The notes beneath the pieces are model-generated. The model worked only from the letters and a program-made list of their open reading frames with translations. It had not been told where the DNA came from and ran no database searches. The position numbers and the translations under genes were made by a program. This document shows positions 1 to 7,862 of a stretch of 64,000 nucleotides of DNA, piece after piece (the first letter of the stretch is position 1; each line of letters opens with the position of its first letter). The stretch is from DATKBT01 sp035546295 (GTDB lineage Bacteria; Acidobacteriota; Thermoanaerobaculia; Multivoradales; Multivoraceae). Location: contig DATKBT010000058.1 in the NCBI GenBank assembly GCA_035546295.1, forward strand, positions 1 through 64,000, given 5' to 3'.

Positions 1-1158
1 GGAGGCGCGGTTGCGGGGCGTCGGCGTGGAAGGGATCGCGCCACTGGCCAGGATCTCCTCGAGCGCGACCAGGTGCGGCAGCTCGGCGGCCCGCAGCCAG
101 GCGATCTCGAGCGCGATCGAGGCCGCCTCGCTGCGCCGGACCAGGGGCTCGGCTCCCAGCAGCACGTGAAGGGTCCGCAGCAGGTTCTGGTACCCGGACT
201 CGCCGGCGAGCTCGCGAAGGGCCGCTGCCGCCTCGTGGGGGAGGTCGATCGCTTCGGGGGCGGCCCCGAAGGCGAGGTGGAGGGCGTCCCGGCAGTACGC
301 CAGGAACTGGGCGAACACCTTGCGGGGGTCCCAGCCGTAGCTCACGACCTGCTCGACCGCCGCCGCCACGGACGCCCGGTCCCCCTCGTGGATCGCGCGC
401 AGCAGCCGGAGGAAGAGGTCGGTATCGACTCCGCCGAGCACTCGCGCCGCGTCCTGGTCGTCGATCGCTCCGCTGCCGAAGGTGGCGAGCTGGTCGAGGA
501 TGGCGACCGAGTCGCGCACGCTCCCCTCCCCCGCGCGCGCGATGAGCCGGAGCGCGGTGTCGCTAGCGGTGAGCGACTCCTGCTCGCAGATGGTGCGCAG
601 GTAGGCGGCGAGGGTCTCGGCCGGGACCCGCCGGAAGTGGAACTCCTGGCAGCGCGAGAGGATCGTCGCCGGCACCGCGTCGACCTCGGTGGTGGCGAAG
701 ATGAAGGTCAGGTGGGCGGGAGGCTCCTCGACGATCTTGAGCAGCGCGTCGAACGCCTGGCGGGAGAGCCGATGAACCTCGTCGAGGACCACCACCTTGT
801 AGCGGTCACGCGCCGGCCCGTACTTGAGGCTCTCGGTGAGCTCCCGGATCTGCTCGACCTTCGAGTAGGTCGCGGCGTCGACCTCGAGCACGTCGAGATC
901 CGAGCCGGCGGCGATCTCGAGGCAGGTCCGGCACTCGTTGCAGGGATCCTCGGCAGGGCCGCGCTCGCAGTTCAGGGCCTTGGCCAGGATGCGCGCGGCG
1001 GTCGTCTTGCCGACGCCGCGGATGCCCGAGAAGAGGTAGGCCTGGGCGATCCGGCCGTCACGCAGCGCGTTGCGCAGAGCGGTGACGATCGGCTGTTGAC
1101 CGATGAGCGCGGAGAAGTCCGGGGGCCGCCATTTGCGCGCGAGGACCTGGTAGCTCAT
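1..1158 (-). CDS. dnaX: DNA polymerase III subunit gamma/tau (partial, C-terminus beyond the window)
   Basis: Clamp-loader ATPase of the replicative polymerase. Translating the minus strand from the ATG at 1158 gives MSYQVLARKWRP, the standard DnaX N-terminus. It is followed by a Walker A (GIRGVGKTT), a four-cysteine zinc module (C-E-R-G...C-N-E-C-R-T-C), a Walker B (VVLDEVHRLS, where most homologues have DEVHML) and the sensor-1/SRC segment (FIFATTEV...ILSRCQEF). 386 codons are present with no stop before base 1, so the tau-specific C-terminal part is missing. It lies directly downstream of the SRP RNA gene on the same strand, 22 bp away, and may be co-transcribed with it. Identification is certain; whether a programmed frameshift makes gamma cannot be judged. 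Confidence 0.96.
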   Translation of the reverse strand, partial: MSYQVLARKWRPPDFSALIGQQPIVTALRNALRDGRIAQAYLFSGIRGVGKTTAARILAKALNCERGPAEDPCNECRTCLEIAAGSDLDVLEVDAATYSKVEQIRELTESLKYGPARDRYKVVVLDEVHRLSRQAFDALLKIVEEPPAHLTFIFATTEVDAVPATILSRCQEFHFRRVPAETLAAYLRTICEQESLTASDTALRLIARAGEGSVRDSVAILDQLATFGSGAIDDQDAARVLGGVDTDLFLRLLRAIHEGDRASVAAAVEQVVSYGWDPRKVFAQFLAYCRDALHLAFGAAPEAIDLPHEAAAALRELAGESGYQNLLRTLHVLLGAEPLVRRSEAASIALEIAWLRAAELPHLVALEEILASGAIPSTPTPRNRAS

Positions 1159-1180
1159 CGGTAGAGGGGTTGGCGGAGCT

Positions 1181-1299
1181 GCCGATGAAGGACTCCGGCT
1201 GATCTGCGGCACTCGCCGCGCACACCTTATCGCTGCTCCCTTCCGGGCCTGACGAGGTTCGGAGGCGGGCGATGCACAGGGCCCGAGCCCTTCATCGGC
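1181..1299 (-). ncRNA. ffs: Signal recognition particle RNA (4.5S type)
   Basis: On the minus strand the conserved SRP apical domain is present as GTCAGGCCCGGAAGGGAGCA (about 1233-1252), the Ffh-binding site with its GGAA tetraloop. The ends are set by complementarity: GCCGATGAAGG (1299 down to 1289) pairs with CCTTCATCGGC (1191 down to 1181), and pairing continues inward through a G-U and C-U-C/G-A-G to give a helix of about 15 bp. This gives a short bacterial form of about 119 nt without an Alu domain. A -10-like TACGAT sits at 1327-1322, so the primary transcript may start some 12-15 nt upstream. Confidence 0.93.
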
Positions 1300-1463
1300 G
1301 GCTCGTGCCACCGAGACCTCCATCGTACGGGTGGGGTCGAGGCGTGTAAAGCGACCGGGGCGCAGAGGCGCGTACAATCGCTGCTTCCTCGCGGCGTGCG
1401 GTCGGCGCTCGTTCGGGCGCGGCGGCTCTTCGTATCCTGCCCGCGAGACCCGCTGGGAGCGCG

Positions 1464-1937
1464 ATGCCAGACACCACCTTCATGGCCGAGGCCCTGGAGC
1501 TGGCTCGCGAGGCTGCGGCGCTCGGCGAGATCCCGGTCGGGGCGGTGGTCGTGGAGTCGGGGGAGGTCATCGCGCGCGCGCACAATCGCCGCGAGCTGGA
1601 TCGCGATCCGCTGGCGCACGCCGAGTTGATCGCGCTGCGCGCTGCGGCGCGGCGCCGGGGGGGCTGGCGACTCGACGGCTGTACGCTCTACGTCACGCTG
1701 GAGCCGTGCGCGATGTGCGCCGGGGCGCTGGTCAACAGCCGCGTCGACCGGCTGGTCTTCGGCGCGATGGACCCGAAGGCCGGACATTGCGGCTCGCTCG
1801 GTGATATTGTCCGAGACCCTCGGCTGAACCACCGGCTGGAGGTCCGCTCCGGAATCCTGGCCGACGAGAGTTCCCGACTGCTGCGCGAGTTCTTCGCCCA
1901 CCTGCGACGGAGCGGGGAGGGCTCGCGCGGTCTTTGA
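1464..1937 (+). CDS. tadA: tRNA-specific adenosine deaminase
   Basis: Converts A34 to inosine in the anticodon of tRNA-Arg(ACG), letting it read CGU, CGC and CGA. The 157-residue protein has the zinc deaminase signature: HAE (His and catalytic Glu, in LAHAELIAL) and PCAMC (in EPCAMCAGAL), and typical TadA text around them (SRVDRLVFGAMDPKAG). The ATG at 1464 is preceded by GGGAGCG and gives the usual start just before the first helix. Its presumed substrate tRNA-Arg(ACG) is encoded at 44100-44176 in this window. It is followed immediately by two tRNA-Ser genes. The protein could in principle be another cytidine/guanine deaminase, but the length and motifs match TadA. Confidence 0.95.
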   Translation: MPDTTFMAEALELAREAAALGEIPVGAVVVESGEVIARAHNRRELDRDPLAHAELIALRAAARRRGGWRLDGCTLYVTLEPCAMCAGALVNSRVDRLVFGAMDPKAGHCGSLGDIVRDPRLNHRLEVRSGILADESSRLLREFFAHLRRSGEGSRGL

Positions 1938-1952
1938 ACGCAGAGATCGAGA

Positions 1953-2048
<96 letters not shown>

Positions 2049-2135
2049 CTCGGGAATCAGGACTCGAGAACTTGACACGCGACAGAACGGACGGACAGGA
2101 GCACGAGGCCGCGAGAGCAGATCGAAGAATCGAGA

Positions 2136-2225
2136 GGAGAGGTGCCAGAGTGGTCGAATGGGGCGGTCTCGAAAACCGTTGACCGTTTACGCGGTCCGTG
2201 GGTTCGAATCCCACCCTCTCCGCCA
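2136..2225 (+). tRNA. tRNA-Ser(CGA)
   Basis: Second serine tRNA, 89 bp after the first. The acceptor GGAGAGG (2136-2142) pairs with CCTCTCC, followed by G and CCA. The anticodon loop CTCGAAA (2168-2174) gives CGA at 2170-2172. It has a long variable arm and a T arm with the same GGTTCGAATCCC as its neighbour. It reads UCG. Confidence 0.96.
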
Positions 2226-2300
2226 ACCTCGTCCCACCACTCGGGCGCGTCCCCGCCGGGGCGCTCGACCTTGAAACCTCCGTTAGGAAGGTGAAGAACC

Positions 2301-2435
2301 GTGAAGAGGACCTATCAGCCCAACAACCGCCGCCGTAAGAAGAAGCACGGATTCCGGGTGCGCATGTGTACCCGGAACGGTCGAGCAGTCCTGGCCCGGC
2401 GCCGCCGCAAGGGGCGCGCACGACTGACGGTTTGA
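2301..2435 (+). CDS. rpmH: 50S ribosomal protein L34
   Basis: A 44-residue basic protein starting MKRTYQPNNRRRKKKHGFRV and ending KGRARLTV, the classic L34 pattern. The GTG at 2301 is preceded by AGGAAGGTG, a good ribosome-binding site. L34 is part of the large ribosomal subunit. As in most bacteria it is followed at once by rnpA and heads the cluster rpmH-rnpA-yidD-yidC-jag. Upstream there are tRNA-Ser genes rather than the more usual dnaA. The second half reads RVRMCTRNGRAVLARRRRKG, with Cys at residue 23 where Thr or Ser is typical. Confidence 0.97.
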   Translation: MKRTYQPNNRRRKKKHGFRVRMCTRNGRAVLARRRRKGRARLTV

Positions 2436-2449
2436 CCGGCGGCTCGAGC

Positions 2450-2911
2450 GTGACGCTTTCCTCGGGGTCGCAGGATGGGCCCCGGGCGCGCACGAGAATC
2501 GGCGAGGGGTGGCGCCCCGAGCACCGATTGCGCCGGCGCCTCGACTACCTCCGCTGCTATCGCACGGGACGGCGGGTCGAGGCTGCCGGTCTCAGGCTCC
2601 ATGTGGCGCGGGGGCAGGGGGCCGAAGCCCGGTTCGGCATCACGGCCAGCCGCAAGGTGGGCAGGGCGGTCGTGCGGCAGCGCACGCGCCGTCGAGTTCG
2701 CGAGATCCTGCGGCGCTGGCCCCAGCGGGAGACGCTGCCGGCTCTCGACTTGGTGGTGCATCTGCATCCGAGCGCCGCCAGCTTGTCCTTCGACGAGCTC
2801 AGGGTCTCCCTCGAGGGGGCGCTCGAGCGCGCCCGTGACCTGGCGACCGACCCCGCCGACACTGCTCGGTCGGGAGCCCGCTCGGGCTCTCGGCGCAGGA
2901 GCCGGCGATGA
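2450..2911 (+). CDS. rnpA: Ribonuclease P protein component
   Basis: Protein subunit of RNase P, which trims the 5' leaders of pre-tRNAs. The RNPA signature is visible in FGITASRKVGRAVVRQRTRR followed by VREILRRW, and the early RLRRRLDYLRCYRTGRR segment matches the first helix and strand. The start is uncertain: GTG at 2450 is chosen (153 residues), TTG at 2432 overlapping the rpmH stop is possible. The C-terminal 20 residues are an Arg/Ser-rich tail not needed for the fold. Its stop overlaps the yidD start (ATGA at 2908-2911), so the two are translationally coupled. Confidence 0.93.
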   Translation: MTLSSGSQDGPRARTRIGEGWRPEHRLRRRLDYLRCYRTGRRVEAAGLRLHVARGQGAEARFGITASRKVGRAVVRQRTRRRVREILRRWPQRETLPALDLVVHLHPSAASLSFDELRVSLEGALERARDLATDPADTARSGARSGSRRRSRR

Positions 2912-3114
2912 CACGGCTGCTCGTGCTCGGTCTCGAGGGGTACAAGCGATGGATCTCGCCCTTGCTGCCCCGAGCCTGCCGGTTCTCGCCGACCTGTTCC
3001 GAGTACGCGCGGCTGGCGCTGCTCCAGCACGGGCTGGTGCGCGGTCTGGTGCTGGCGACCTGGCGCGTGATGCGTTGCCAGCCGTTCGCGCGAGGCGGCG
3101 TCGACCTTCCCTGA
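2908..3114 (+). CDS. yidD: Membrane protein insertion efficiency factor YidD
   Basis: A 68-residue protein with the YidD (DUF37/HCP) motif GYKRWISPLLPRACRFSPTC followed by SEYA and WRVMRCQPFARGG. It is thought to lie at the inner face of the membrane by an amphipathic helix and to help YidC insert proteins. It overlaps rnpA by 4 bp and precedes yidC, the canonical order. A larger YidD-domain paralogue is encoded at 32218-32715. Confidence 0.95.
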   Translation: MTRLLVLGLEGYKRWISPLLPRACRFSPTCSEYARLALLQHGLVRGLVLATWRVMRCQPFARGGVDLP

Positions 3115-3321
3115 ACCGACGAATCGTCCGGCTCGTCGTGGTATGACGTTGGTTGGCGGGTGCGGTCGATGGTGCGGCGCGAGCCGAGCCGGCTCGAGCT
3201 CCGAGGGAGAATCCAAGCCGGTCGCTGGCCGTAGTCTCTGAGCCCTCTGGGCGGATTCCCGAACCGATCCCTTTGCAGCGGCGCGCGCCCGTTGCCGTTC
3301 TCAGAAAGGCCCCGAAGAACC

Positions 3322-5100
3322 GTGGACAATCGACGACTCTTTCTCGCCGCCCTGCTGTCGCTCGGGGTCCTGGTGCTCTGGCAGTGGATGTTTGCGCCAC
3401 CGCAGCCGGTGGCGCCCCGGGATTCGACGGAGGGAATCGAGGCGCCGGCGTCGAGCGGCCCGTTGTCGCCGGAGCCTGGGCGCCCGACGGCCGGCGAGGC
3501 GGCGGCGGAGAGCGCCGATTCGGGGACGGCTGCCGGCTCAGGGGAGCCGGTCGCTGAAGGGCCGCCCATCGTCGCCTCGCTGGAGCAGACCGTCCGCCTG
3601 GAGACCGAGCGCTTCGTCGCCGTGCTGACCAATCGCGGGGGCCAGCTGCGCTCCTTCGTGCTGAAGGGCCAACGCCGCGCCGATGGTGAGCTGGTCGATC
3701 TGGTCCGCCAGCGGCCGGCCGGAATGCCGCTGCCCTTCGCCTTCGTGAGCCCCGCCGGCGAGGAGCTGGCCATCAACGATGCGCTGTTCGAGGTGCGCGG
3801 CGGCGGCGACCGCTTGGAGCTCCGCTACCGGGGACCGCACGGTGACGCCACCAAGGTCTTCGCGCTCGGCCCGGATCCGCTGTTCACGGTAGAGGCCACC
3901 CTGCACGGGTCGGATCCGTGGTCCTTGATGCTGGGCCCAGGAGTCCGCAACCCAAAGTACGTCGACCTCGACAACCGTTACGAGAAGGGCGCGCGCAAGG
4001 TGGACTGGTACGTCGGCGGCGAGCTCGAGGGGCGGCAGGCCGACCGTGTGGACGCGGTCACCGGGCTGCCGTCCTCGGTCTCCTGGGTCGCGCTCACCGA
4101 CAAGTACTTCATCACCGCGGCGATTCCGGCCTCGCCGCTGGCGAGCGTGAACGTGGTGCCGGTGGCCGTCGAGCAGGGGGAGGGGGGAGCGGTCGGCGGC
4201 TACCGGCCCCTGCCCGCGTCGGAGGAGGCCGAGGAGGCGGAGTGGCCGCGGGACCTCGCGTTGACGATCGAGCCAGCCGCCGACCGGCTGGCGCTCGACG
4301 CGTACTTCGGGACCAAGGGCTACGTCGAGATGCGCCGTCAGATCCGGGCCGGCGTGCTGCCGCCGGGGCTCGACCAGACACTCGACTGGGGGATGTTCTC
4401 GTTCATCGCCAAGCCGCTGCTCTATGGGCTGCGGTGGCTGCACCAGAACGTGGTCCACAACTACGGCTGGTGCATCGTCCTGATGACGGTCCTGATCAAG
4501 ATCGCTCTGCTGCCGCTCACTCACAAGAGCTACACGTCGATGCAGCGGATGCAGAAGCTCAATCCGCGGATGGAGGCGATCCGCAACCGCTACCGGCCGA
4601 AGCTGCGCGACAAGCAGGGACGGCCCAACCTCGAGATGCAGCGGAAGATGAACGAGGAGATGCAGGCGCTGTTTCGCGAGGAGGGCGTCAGCCCGCTCGG
4701 CGGGTGCCTGCCGATCCTGATCCAGATGCCGATCTTCTTCGGCTTCTACCAGCTCCTGAGCAACGCGTTCGAGCTGTGGAACGCGCCCTGGATCGGCTGG
4801 ATCGGCGATCTCACCGCCAAGGACCCCTACTACGTGCTGCCTCTCCTGATGGGAGCCACGCAGTTCGTGAGCACCAAGATGATGCCGGCGCCCACCAACC
4901 CCAGTCAAAGGATCATCATGAACACGATGCCGATCTGGTTCACGGCGATCTCGTTCGGTTTTCCGTCGGGCCTGGTGCTCTACTGGCTGACCAACAACGT
5001 CACGACCATCATCCAACAGGGTGGCTACAACCGGCTCAAGAAGGCCGGGTTCTTCGGGGGCGAGCCGGCGAAGGCAGCGCTCAAGACGCAGCGAGGCTGA
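3322..5100 (+). CDS. yidC: Membrane protein insertase YidC
   Basis: Inserts and folds inner-membrane proteins, alone or with SecYEG. The 592-residue protein starts MDNRRLFLAALLSLGVLVLW, the standard YidC first membrane helix; this supports GTG 3322 over the in-frame TTG at 3292. A Pro/Ala/Glu-rich linker is followed by the large periplasmic beta domain (roughly residues 80-330). The conserved five-helix core starts near YGWCIVLMTVLIKIALLPLT and includes LGGCLPILIQMPIFFGFYQL. The long form with the periplasmic domain is typical of Gram-negative bacteria. No stop-proximal terminator was seen before jag, 209 bp downstream. Confidence 0.97.
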   Translation: MDNRRLFLAALLSLGVLVLWQWMFAPPQPVAPRDSTEGIEAPASSGPLSPEPGRPTAGEAAAESADSGTAAGSGEPVAEGPPIVASLEQTVRLETERFVAVLTNRGGQLRSFVLKGQRRADGELVDLVRQRPAGMPLPFAFVSPAGEELAINDALFEVRGGGDRLELRYRGPHGDATKVFALGPDPLFTVEATLHGSDPWSLMLGPGVRNPKYVDLDNRYEKGARKVDWYVGGELEGRQADRVDAVTGLPSSVSWVALTDKYFITAAIPASPLASVNVVPVAVEQGEGGAVGGYRPLPASEEAEEAEWPRDLALTIEPAADRLALDAYFGTKGYVEMRRQIRAGVLPPGLDQTLDWGMFSFIAKPLLYGLRWLHQNVVHNYGWCIVLMTVLIKIALLPLTHKSYTSMQRMQKLNPRMEAIRNRYRPKLRDKQGRPNLEMQRKMNEEMQALFREEGVSPLGGCLPILIQMPIFFGFYQLLSNAFELWNAPWIGWIGDLTAKDPYYVLPLLMGATQFVSTKMMPAPTNPSQRIIMNTMPIWFTAISFGFPSGLVLYWLTNNVTTIIQQGGYNRLKKAGFFGGEPAKAALKTQRG

Positions 5101-5309
5101 CGCCTCGCGCACCGGCGCAGCGGACTTCGGGTACGATCGCCTGTCGGCGAGCTCGCCGGCCGGCCCGCCGCGACGGCGCCGTGCTCACACGCCGCGCGGC
5201 GCACGGCGACGCGGTTCCTCCTGCGGCCTGCCGTGCGCCCATCCCTCGCTGAAAGTCCTCGGAGGACCCGCAGCGATCAGAGCGACACGACCATGAGCGA
5301 CGACCATCC

Positions 5310-6272
5310 ATGAGCGACAAAGCCAGAAGGTTCTTCTCCGCAGACAGCCTCGATCGCGCCCTTCTCGACGCCGCGAGCCACTACGGGGTCGCCCCCGAGG
5401 AGCTTCGCTACGAGCCGATCGAGAAGCGGGGGCTGGCGAAGCGCCGGAAGGTCGTCATCCGGATCGACCCGGACGCTCCGACGGAGGGCGCCGGTGAGCC
5501 GGAGGCTAAAGCCGATAAAACAGAGAAATCAACAAATACCAGAGCGGCCGTCGAGTCGACCCACTCTGCGCAGTCTCCCTCGGGGGCACCGCCGCTGGCT
5601 CCCCTCCCTTCCGAGCCTCGCGAGGAGCGCGCTGAAGCCGGCCGCGATGCCGAGGAGAGGCCGGAGGCCGCTCGACGGCGGCGGGCTCCGTCACCCCCGC
5701 AAGCCGCCGGCGAGCCCGCGGCGAACGAGCGTCCCTTCGTTTCCGCGCAGCCTGCCGGCGAGAAGATGGAGATCCGCCTGCCCGCGAGCGCGGCCGAGTG
5801 GTTCGAGCTGCTCCCCGAGGCGGACGTCGAGGAGCGCGTCGCGGCCGAGCGGTGGACGACGGCGCTCCTCGAGCTCGCGGGATTGGAGCTGAGACCCCGC
5901 GTGCGCCAGGGCGAGGACCAGCTCGAGATCCACTTGACGGGTCCCGACGCCGACTGGCTCGCCGAGGATGACGGTGAGATCCTGCTCTCGATGCAACACC
6001 TCCTGCCCCGGCTGATGCAGTCGGATCTGGAGCGGCTGGTGTCCTGTCGGGTCGATTGCGGCGGCTTCCAGCTCCTGCACGAGGAGCGACTGCGCGCCCG
6101 TGCCCATTGGGCGGCGGAGGAGGTCCGGAGTGAAGGAAGGGCAGTGACGCTCGAACCGATGCCGCCGGCGGATCGCCGGATCATCCATCTGGCGCTGGTC
6201 CACGACGCCACGGTCGATACCGAGTCCCTGGGGCGCGGATTCTTCAAGCGCGTCAGCGTGCGGCCCTCTTGA
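5310..6272 (+). CDS. jag: Jag/KhpB-like RNA-binding protein (Jag_N, KH, R3H)
   Basis: A 320-residue cytoplasmic protein usually encoded next to yidC. The N-terminal Jag_N domain is clear: a short SADSLDRALLDAASHYGV helix and strand followed by EKRGLAKRRKVVIRID. Residues about 60-150 are low-complexity Ala/Glu/Pro/Arg linker. The C-terminal third holds a KH-type fold (about 152-240) and an R3H domain ending with the R-x-x-x-H signature in PPADRRIIHLAL. Family members (KhpB/EloR) bind RNA and influence cell elongation in Gram-positives; here the role is inferred only. A 6-codon ORF (5293-5313) with the same first codons ATGAGCGAC overlaps the start. Confidence 0.88.
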   Translation: MSDKARRFFSADSLDRALLDAASHYGVAPEELRYEPIEKRGLAKRRKVVIRIDPDAPTEGAGEPEAKADKTEKSTNTRAAVESTHSAQSPSGAPPLAPLPSEPREERAEAGRDAEERPEAARRRRAPSPPQAAGEPAANERPFVSAQPAGEKMEIRLPASAAEWFELLPEADVEERVAAERWTTALLELAGLELRPRVRQGEDQLEIHLTGPDADWLAEDDGEILLSMQHLLPRLMQSDLERLVSCRVDCGGFQLLHEERLRARAHWAAEEVRSEGRAVTLEPMPPADRRIIHLALVHDATVDTESLGRGFFKRVSVRPS

Positions 6273-6320
6273 CCCGGCGCGGGCGAATCCGACACGGGAT
6301 CGAAGGCCGGGCCGGCCGAA

Positions 6321-6336
6321 CGTTTCACGTGAAACT
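6321..6336. promoter_or_regulatory. parS centromere site (ParB-binding)
   Basis: CGTTTCACGTGAAACT. The inner 14 bases GTTTCACGTGAAAC are a perfect palindrome identical to the bacterial parS core, and 14 of the 16 consensus positions match. It lies in the 202-bp gap between jag and rsmG, about 0.8 kb from parA. ParB would load here, slide as a CTP clamp and, with ParA, segregate the origin region. Confidence 0.93.
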
Positions 6337-6474
6337 CTCGGGCGCAGGGGCTCGTTGCGGGCCTGGGCGCTACGCGCGACCCGTCGCGTGCGTCGGGCAG
6401 GGCGCGGCGGCCGTGAGCTGAGCGCCCGGTTCCTCGTCGCAATCCCGCGAGTCTCCTTCGGGCGAATCACATCG

Positions 6475-7104
6475 ATGGCTTCTCCGCTGCCGCCGCTCGA
6501 TCGCGCGGAGCTCGAGGACCGGCTCTCGGCGGTATCTCCTCCGGTCGCTCCCGCGACTCTCGACGCGCTCCTCGAGCACTACGGCGAGCTCCGCCGGTGG
6601 TCGCACCGGGTTTCGCTGATCGGTCCGGGGTCGGCGAGTGAGGCGATCGAGAGGCACTACGCGGAGTCGCTGGCCGGGGCCGACCTGGTCGCCGGACGCC
6701 GCCTCCTCGACATCGGCTCGGGAGCCGGATTCCCCGGCCTGATCCTGGCCGCCGCCCGGCCCGCGCTCGAAGTCGCCCTGGTCGAGAGGCGCCAGCGCAA
6801 GGCCGCCTTCCTCCGGGCAGCCGCCCGCGCGATGGGGCTGCGCGTCGAGGTCGTCGAGGCAGACTTGCGGACGATCCTTCCGCAAGAGCAGCGGCAGGCG
6901 GTAGACTCGGTGACCCTCCGCGCCGTTCGCCTCGACGAACAGGAGTGGCGGGTGGTCCTCGACCACGCGAATCCGGAGACGGCCTTCGTGATCTGGCAGG
7001 GGCTCGAGGCGCCGCCCGGCCTGCCTGCGGAGCTACGGGCGGAACGTTCGATCGAGCTCCCGGGCCGTCAGAGCAGGATCGTCAGCTACCGACGCCAGCC
7101 GTGA
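6475..7104 (+). CDS. rsmG: 16S rRNA (guanine-527-N7)-methyltransferase
   Basis: Methylates N7 of G527 in 16S rRNA using S-adenosylmethionine. The 209-residue protein has the RsmG core: HYAESLAGADLV, then SAM motif I LLDIGSGAGFPGL, the acidic strand VALVERRQRKAAFL (motif II) and SVTLRAVRLDEQEW (usually VTSRAFA). The ATG at 6475 gives a normal family length. Its TGA overlaps the GTG of parA by 4 bp, the common rsmG-parA-parB arrangement. mnmE and mnmG, often found between jag and rsmG, are absent here. Confidence 0.93.
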   Translation: MASPLPPLDRAELEDRLSAVSPPVAPATLDALLEHYGELRRWSHRVSLIGPGSASEAIERHYAESLAGADLVAGRRLLDIGSGAGFPGLILAAARPALEVALVERRQRKAAFLRAAARAMGLRVEVVEADLRTILPQEQRQAVDSVTLRAVRLDEQEWRVVLDHANPETAFVIWQGLEAPPGLPAELRAERSIELPGRQSRIVSYRRQP

Positions 7105-7862
7105 CCAGAGTCATCGCCATCGCGAACCAGAAGGGCGGTGTCGGGAAGACCACCACCGCGATCAATCTCGCTGCGGCCGTGGCGGCCTACGAGCTGCCCA
7201 CCCTCCTCGTCGACTGCGATCCCCAGGGCAACGCGACGCGCGGCCTCGGAGTGACAGCCGAGCCGCCGACGCTCTACCAGGTGCTGATCGGAGACGCTTC
7301 GGCCGCCGAGGCGGTCCGGCCCTCGGGCTTCCCCCAACTCGACCTGCTGCCCGCAGATCGTGAGCTGGTCGGCGCCGAAGTGGAGCTGGTGGGGGAAGAG
7401 GCCTGGCATCGACGCCTCGCCGAGGCGCTCGCGAACGTGACGCCCCGCTACCGTTACGTGTTCCTCGACTGTCCGCCGTCGCTCGGCCACCTGACCGTCA
7501 GCGCCCTGTGTGCGGCCTCCGAGCTCCTGGTGCCGATCCAGTGCGAGTACTTCGCGCTCGAGGGCGTGCGAGAGCTGATGGCGACGCTGCACCGCGTGCA
7601 ATCCGGGCTCAACCCGGCGCTGGTGATCGCGGGCGTGCTGCTCACCATGTTCGACGAGCGGACGAACCTGTCGCGGGACGTGGTGCAGGAGATCCGCAAC
7701 CACTTCCAGGGGGCCGTCTACGACACCATCGTGCCGAGGAACGTGCGGCTCGCCGAAGCGCCCAGCTATGGGCTTCCTGCGCTGCAGTACGACATCAAGT
7801 CGAAGGGCGCGCAGGCCTACCTGGCGCTCGCGCGCGAGGTCCTCGAGCGGGAGGCCGCGTGA
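7101..7862 (+). CDS. parA: Chromosome-partitioning ATPase ParA (Soj)
   Basis: Deviant Walker-A ATPase that moves ParB-parS complexes along nucleoid DNA. MTRVIAIANQKGGVGKTT contains both the signature lysine (KGGVGKT) and the P-loop lysine; LLVDCDPQGNATRGLG is the A' motif and YVFLDCPPSLG the Walker B. 253 residues without an N-terminal HTH is the chromosomal Soj size. GTG at 7101 overlaps the rsmG stop; its own TGA overlaps the parB GTG, giving tight coupling. A parS site lies 0.8 kb upstream. Confidence 0.97.
   Translation: MTRVIAIANQKGGVGKTTTAINLAAAVAAYELPTLLVDCDPQGNATRGLGVTAEPPTLYQVLIGDASAAEAVRPSGFPQLDLLPADRELVGAEVELVGEEAWHRRLAEALANVTPRYRYVFLDCPPSLGHLTVSALCAASELLVPIQCEYFALEGVRELMATLHRVQSGLNPALVIAGVLLTMFDERTNLSRDVVQEIRNHFQGAVYDTIVPRNVRLAEAPSYGLPALQYDIKSKGAQAYLALAREVLEREAA

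Noticed and set aside
73..1164. 363-codon plus-strand frame at the left end
   Set aside because: Antisense to dnaX, whose Walker motifs and zinc cysteines are clear on the minus strand.
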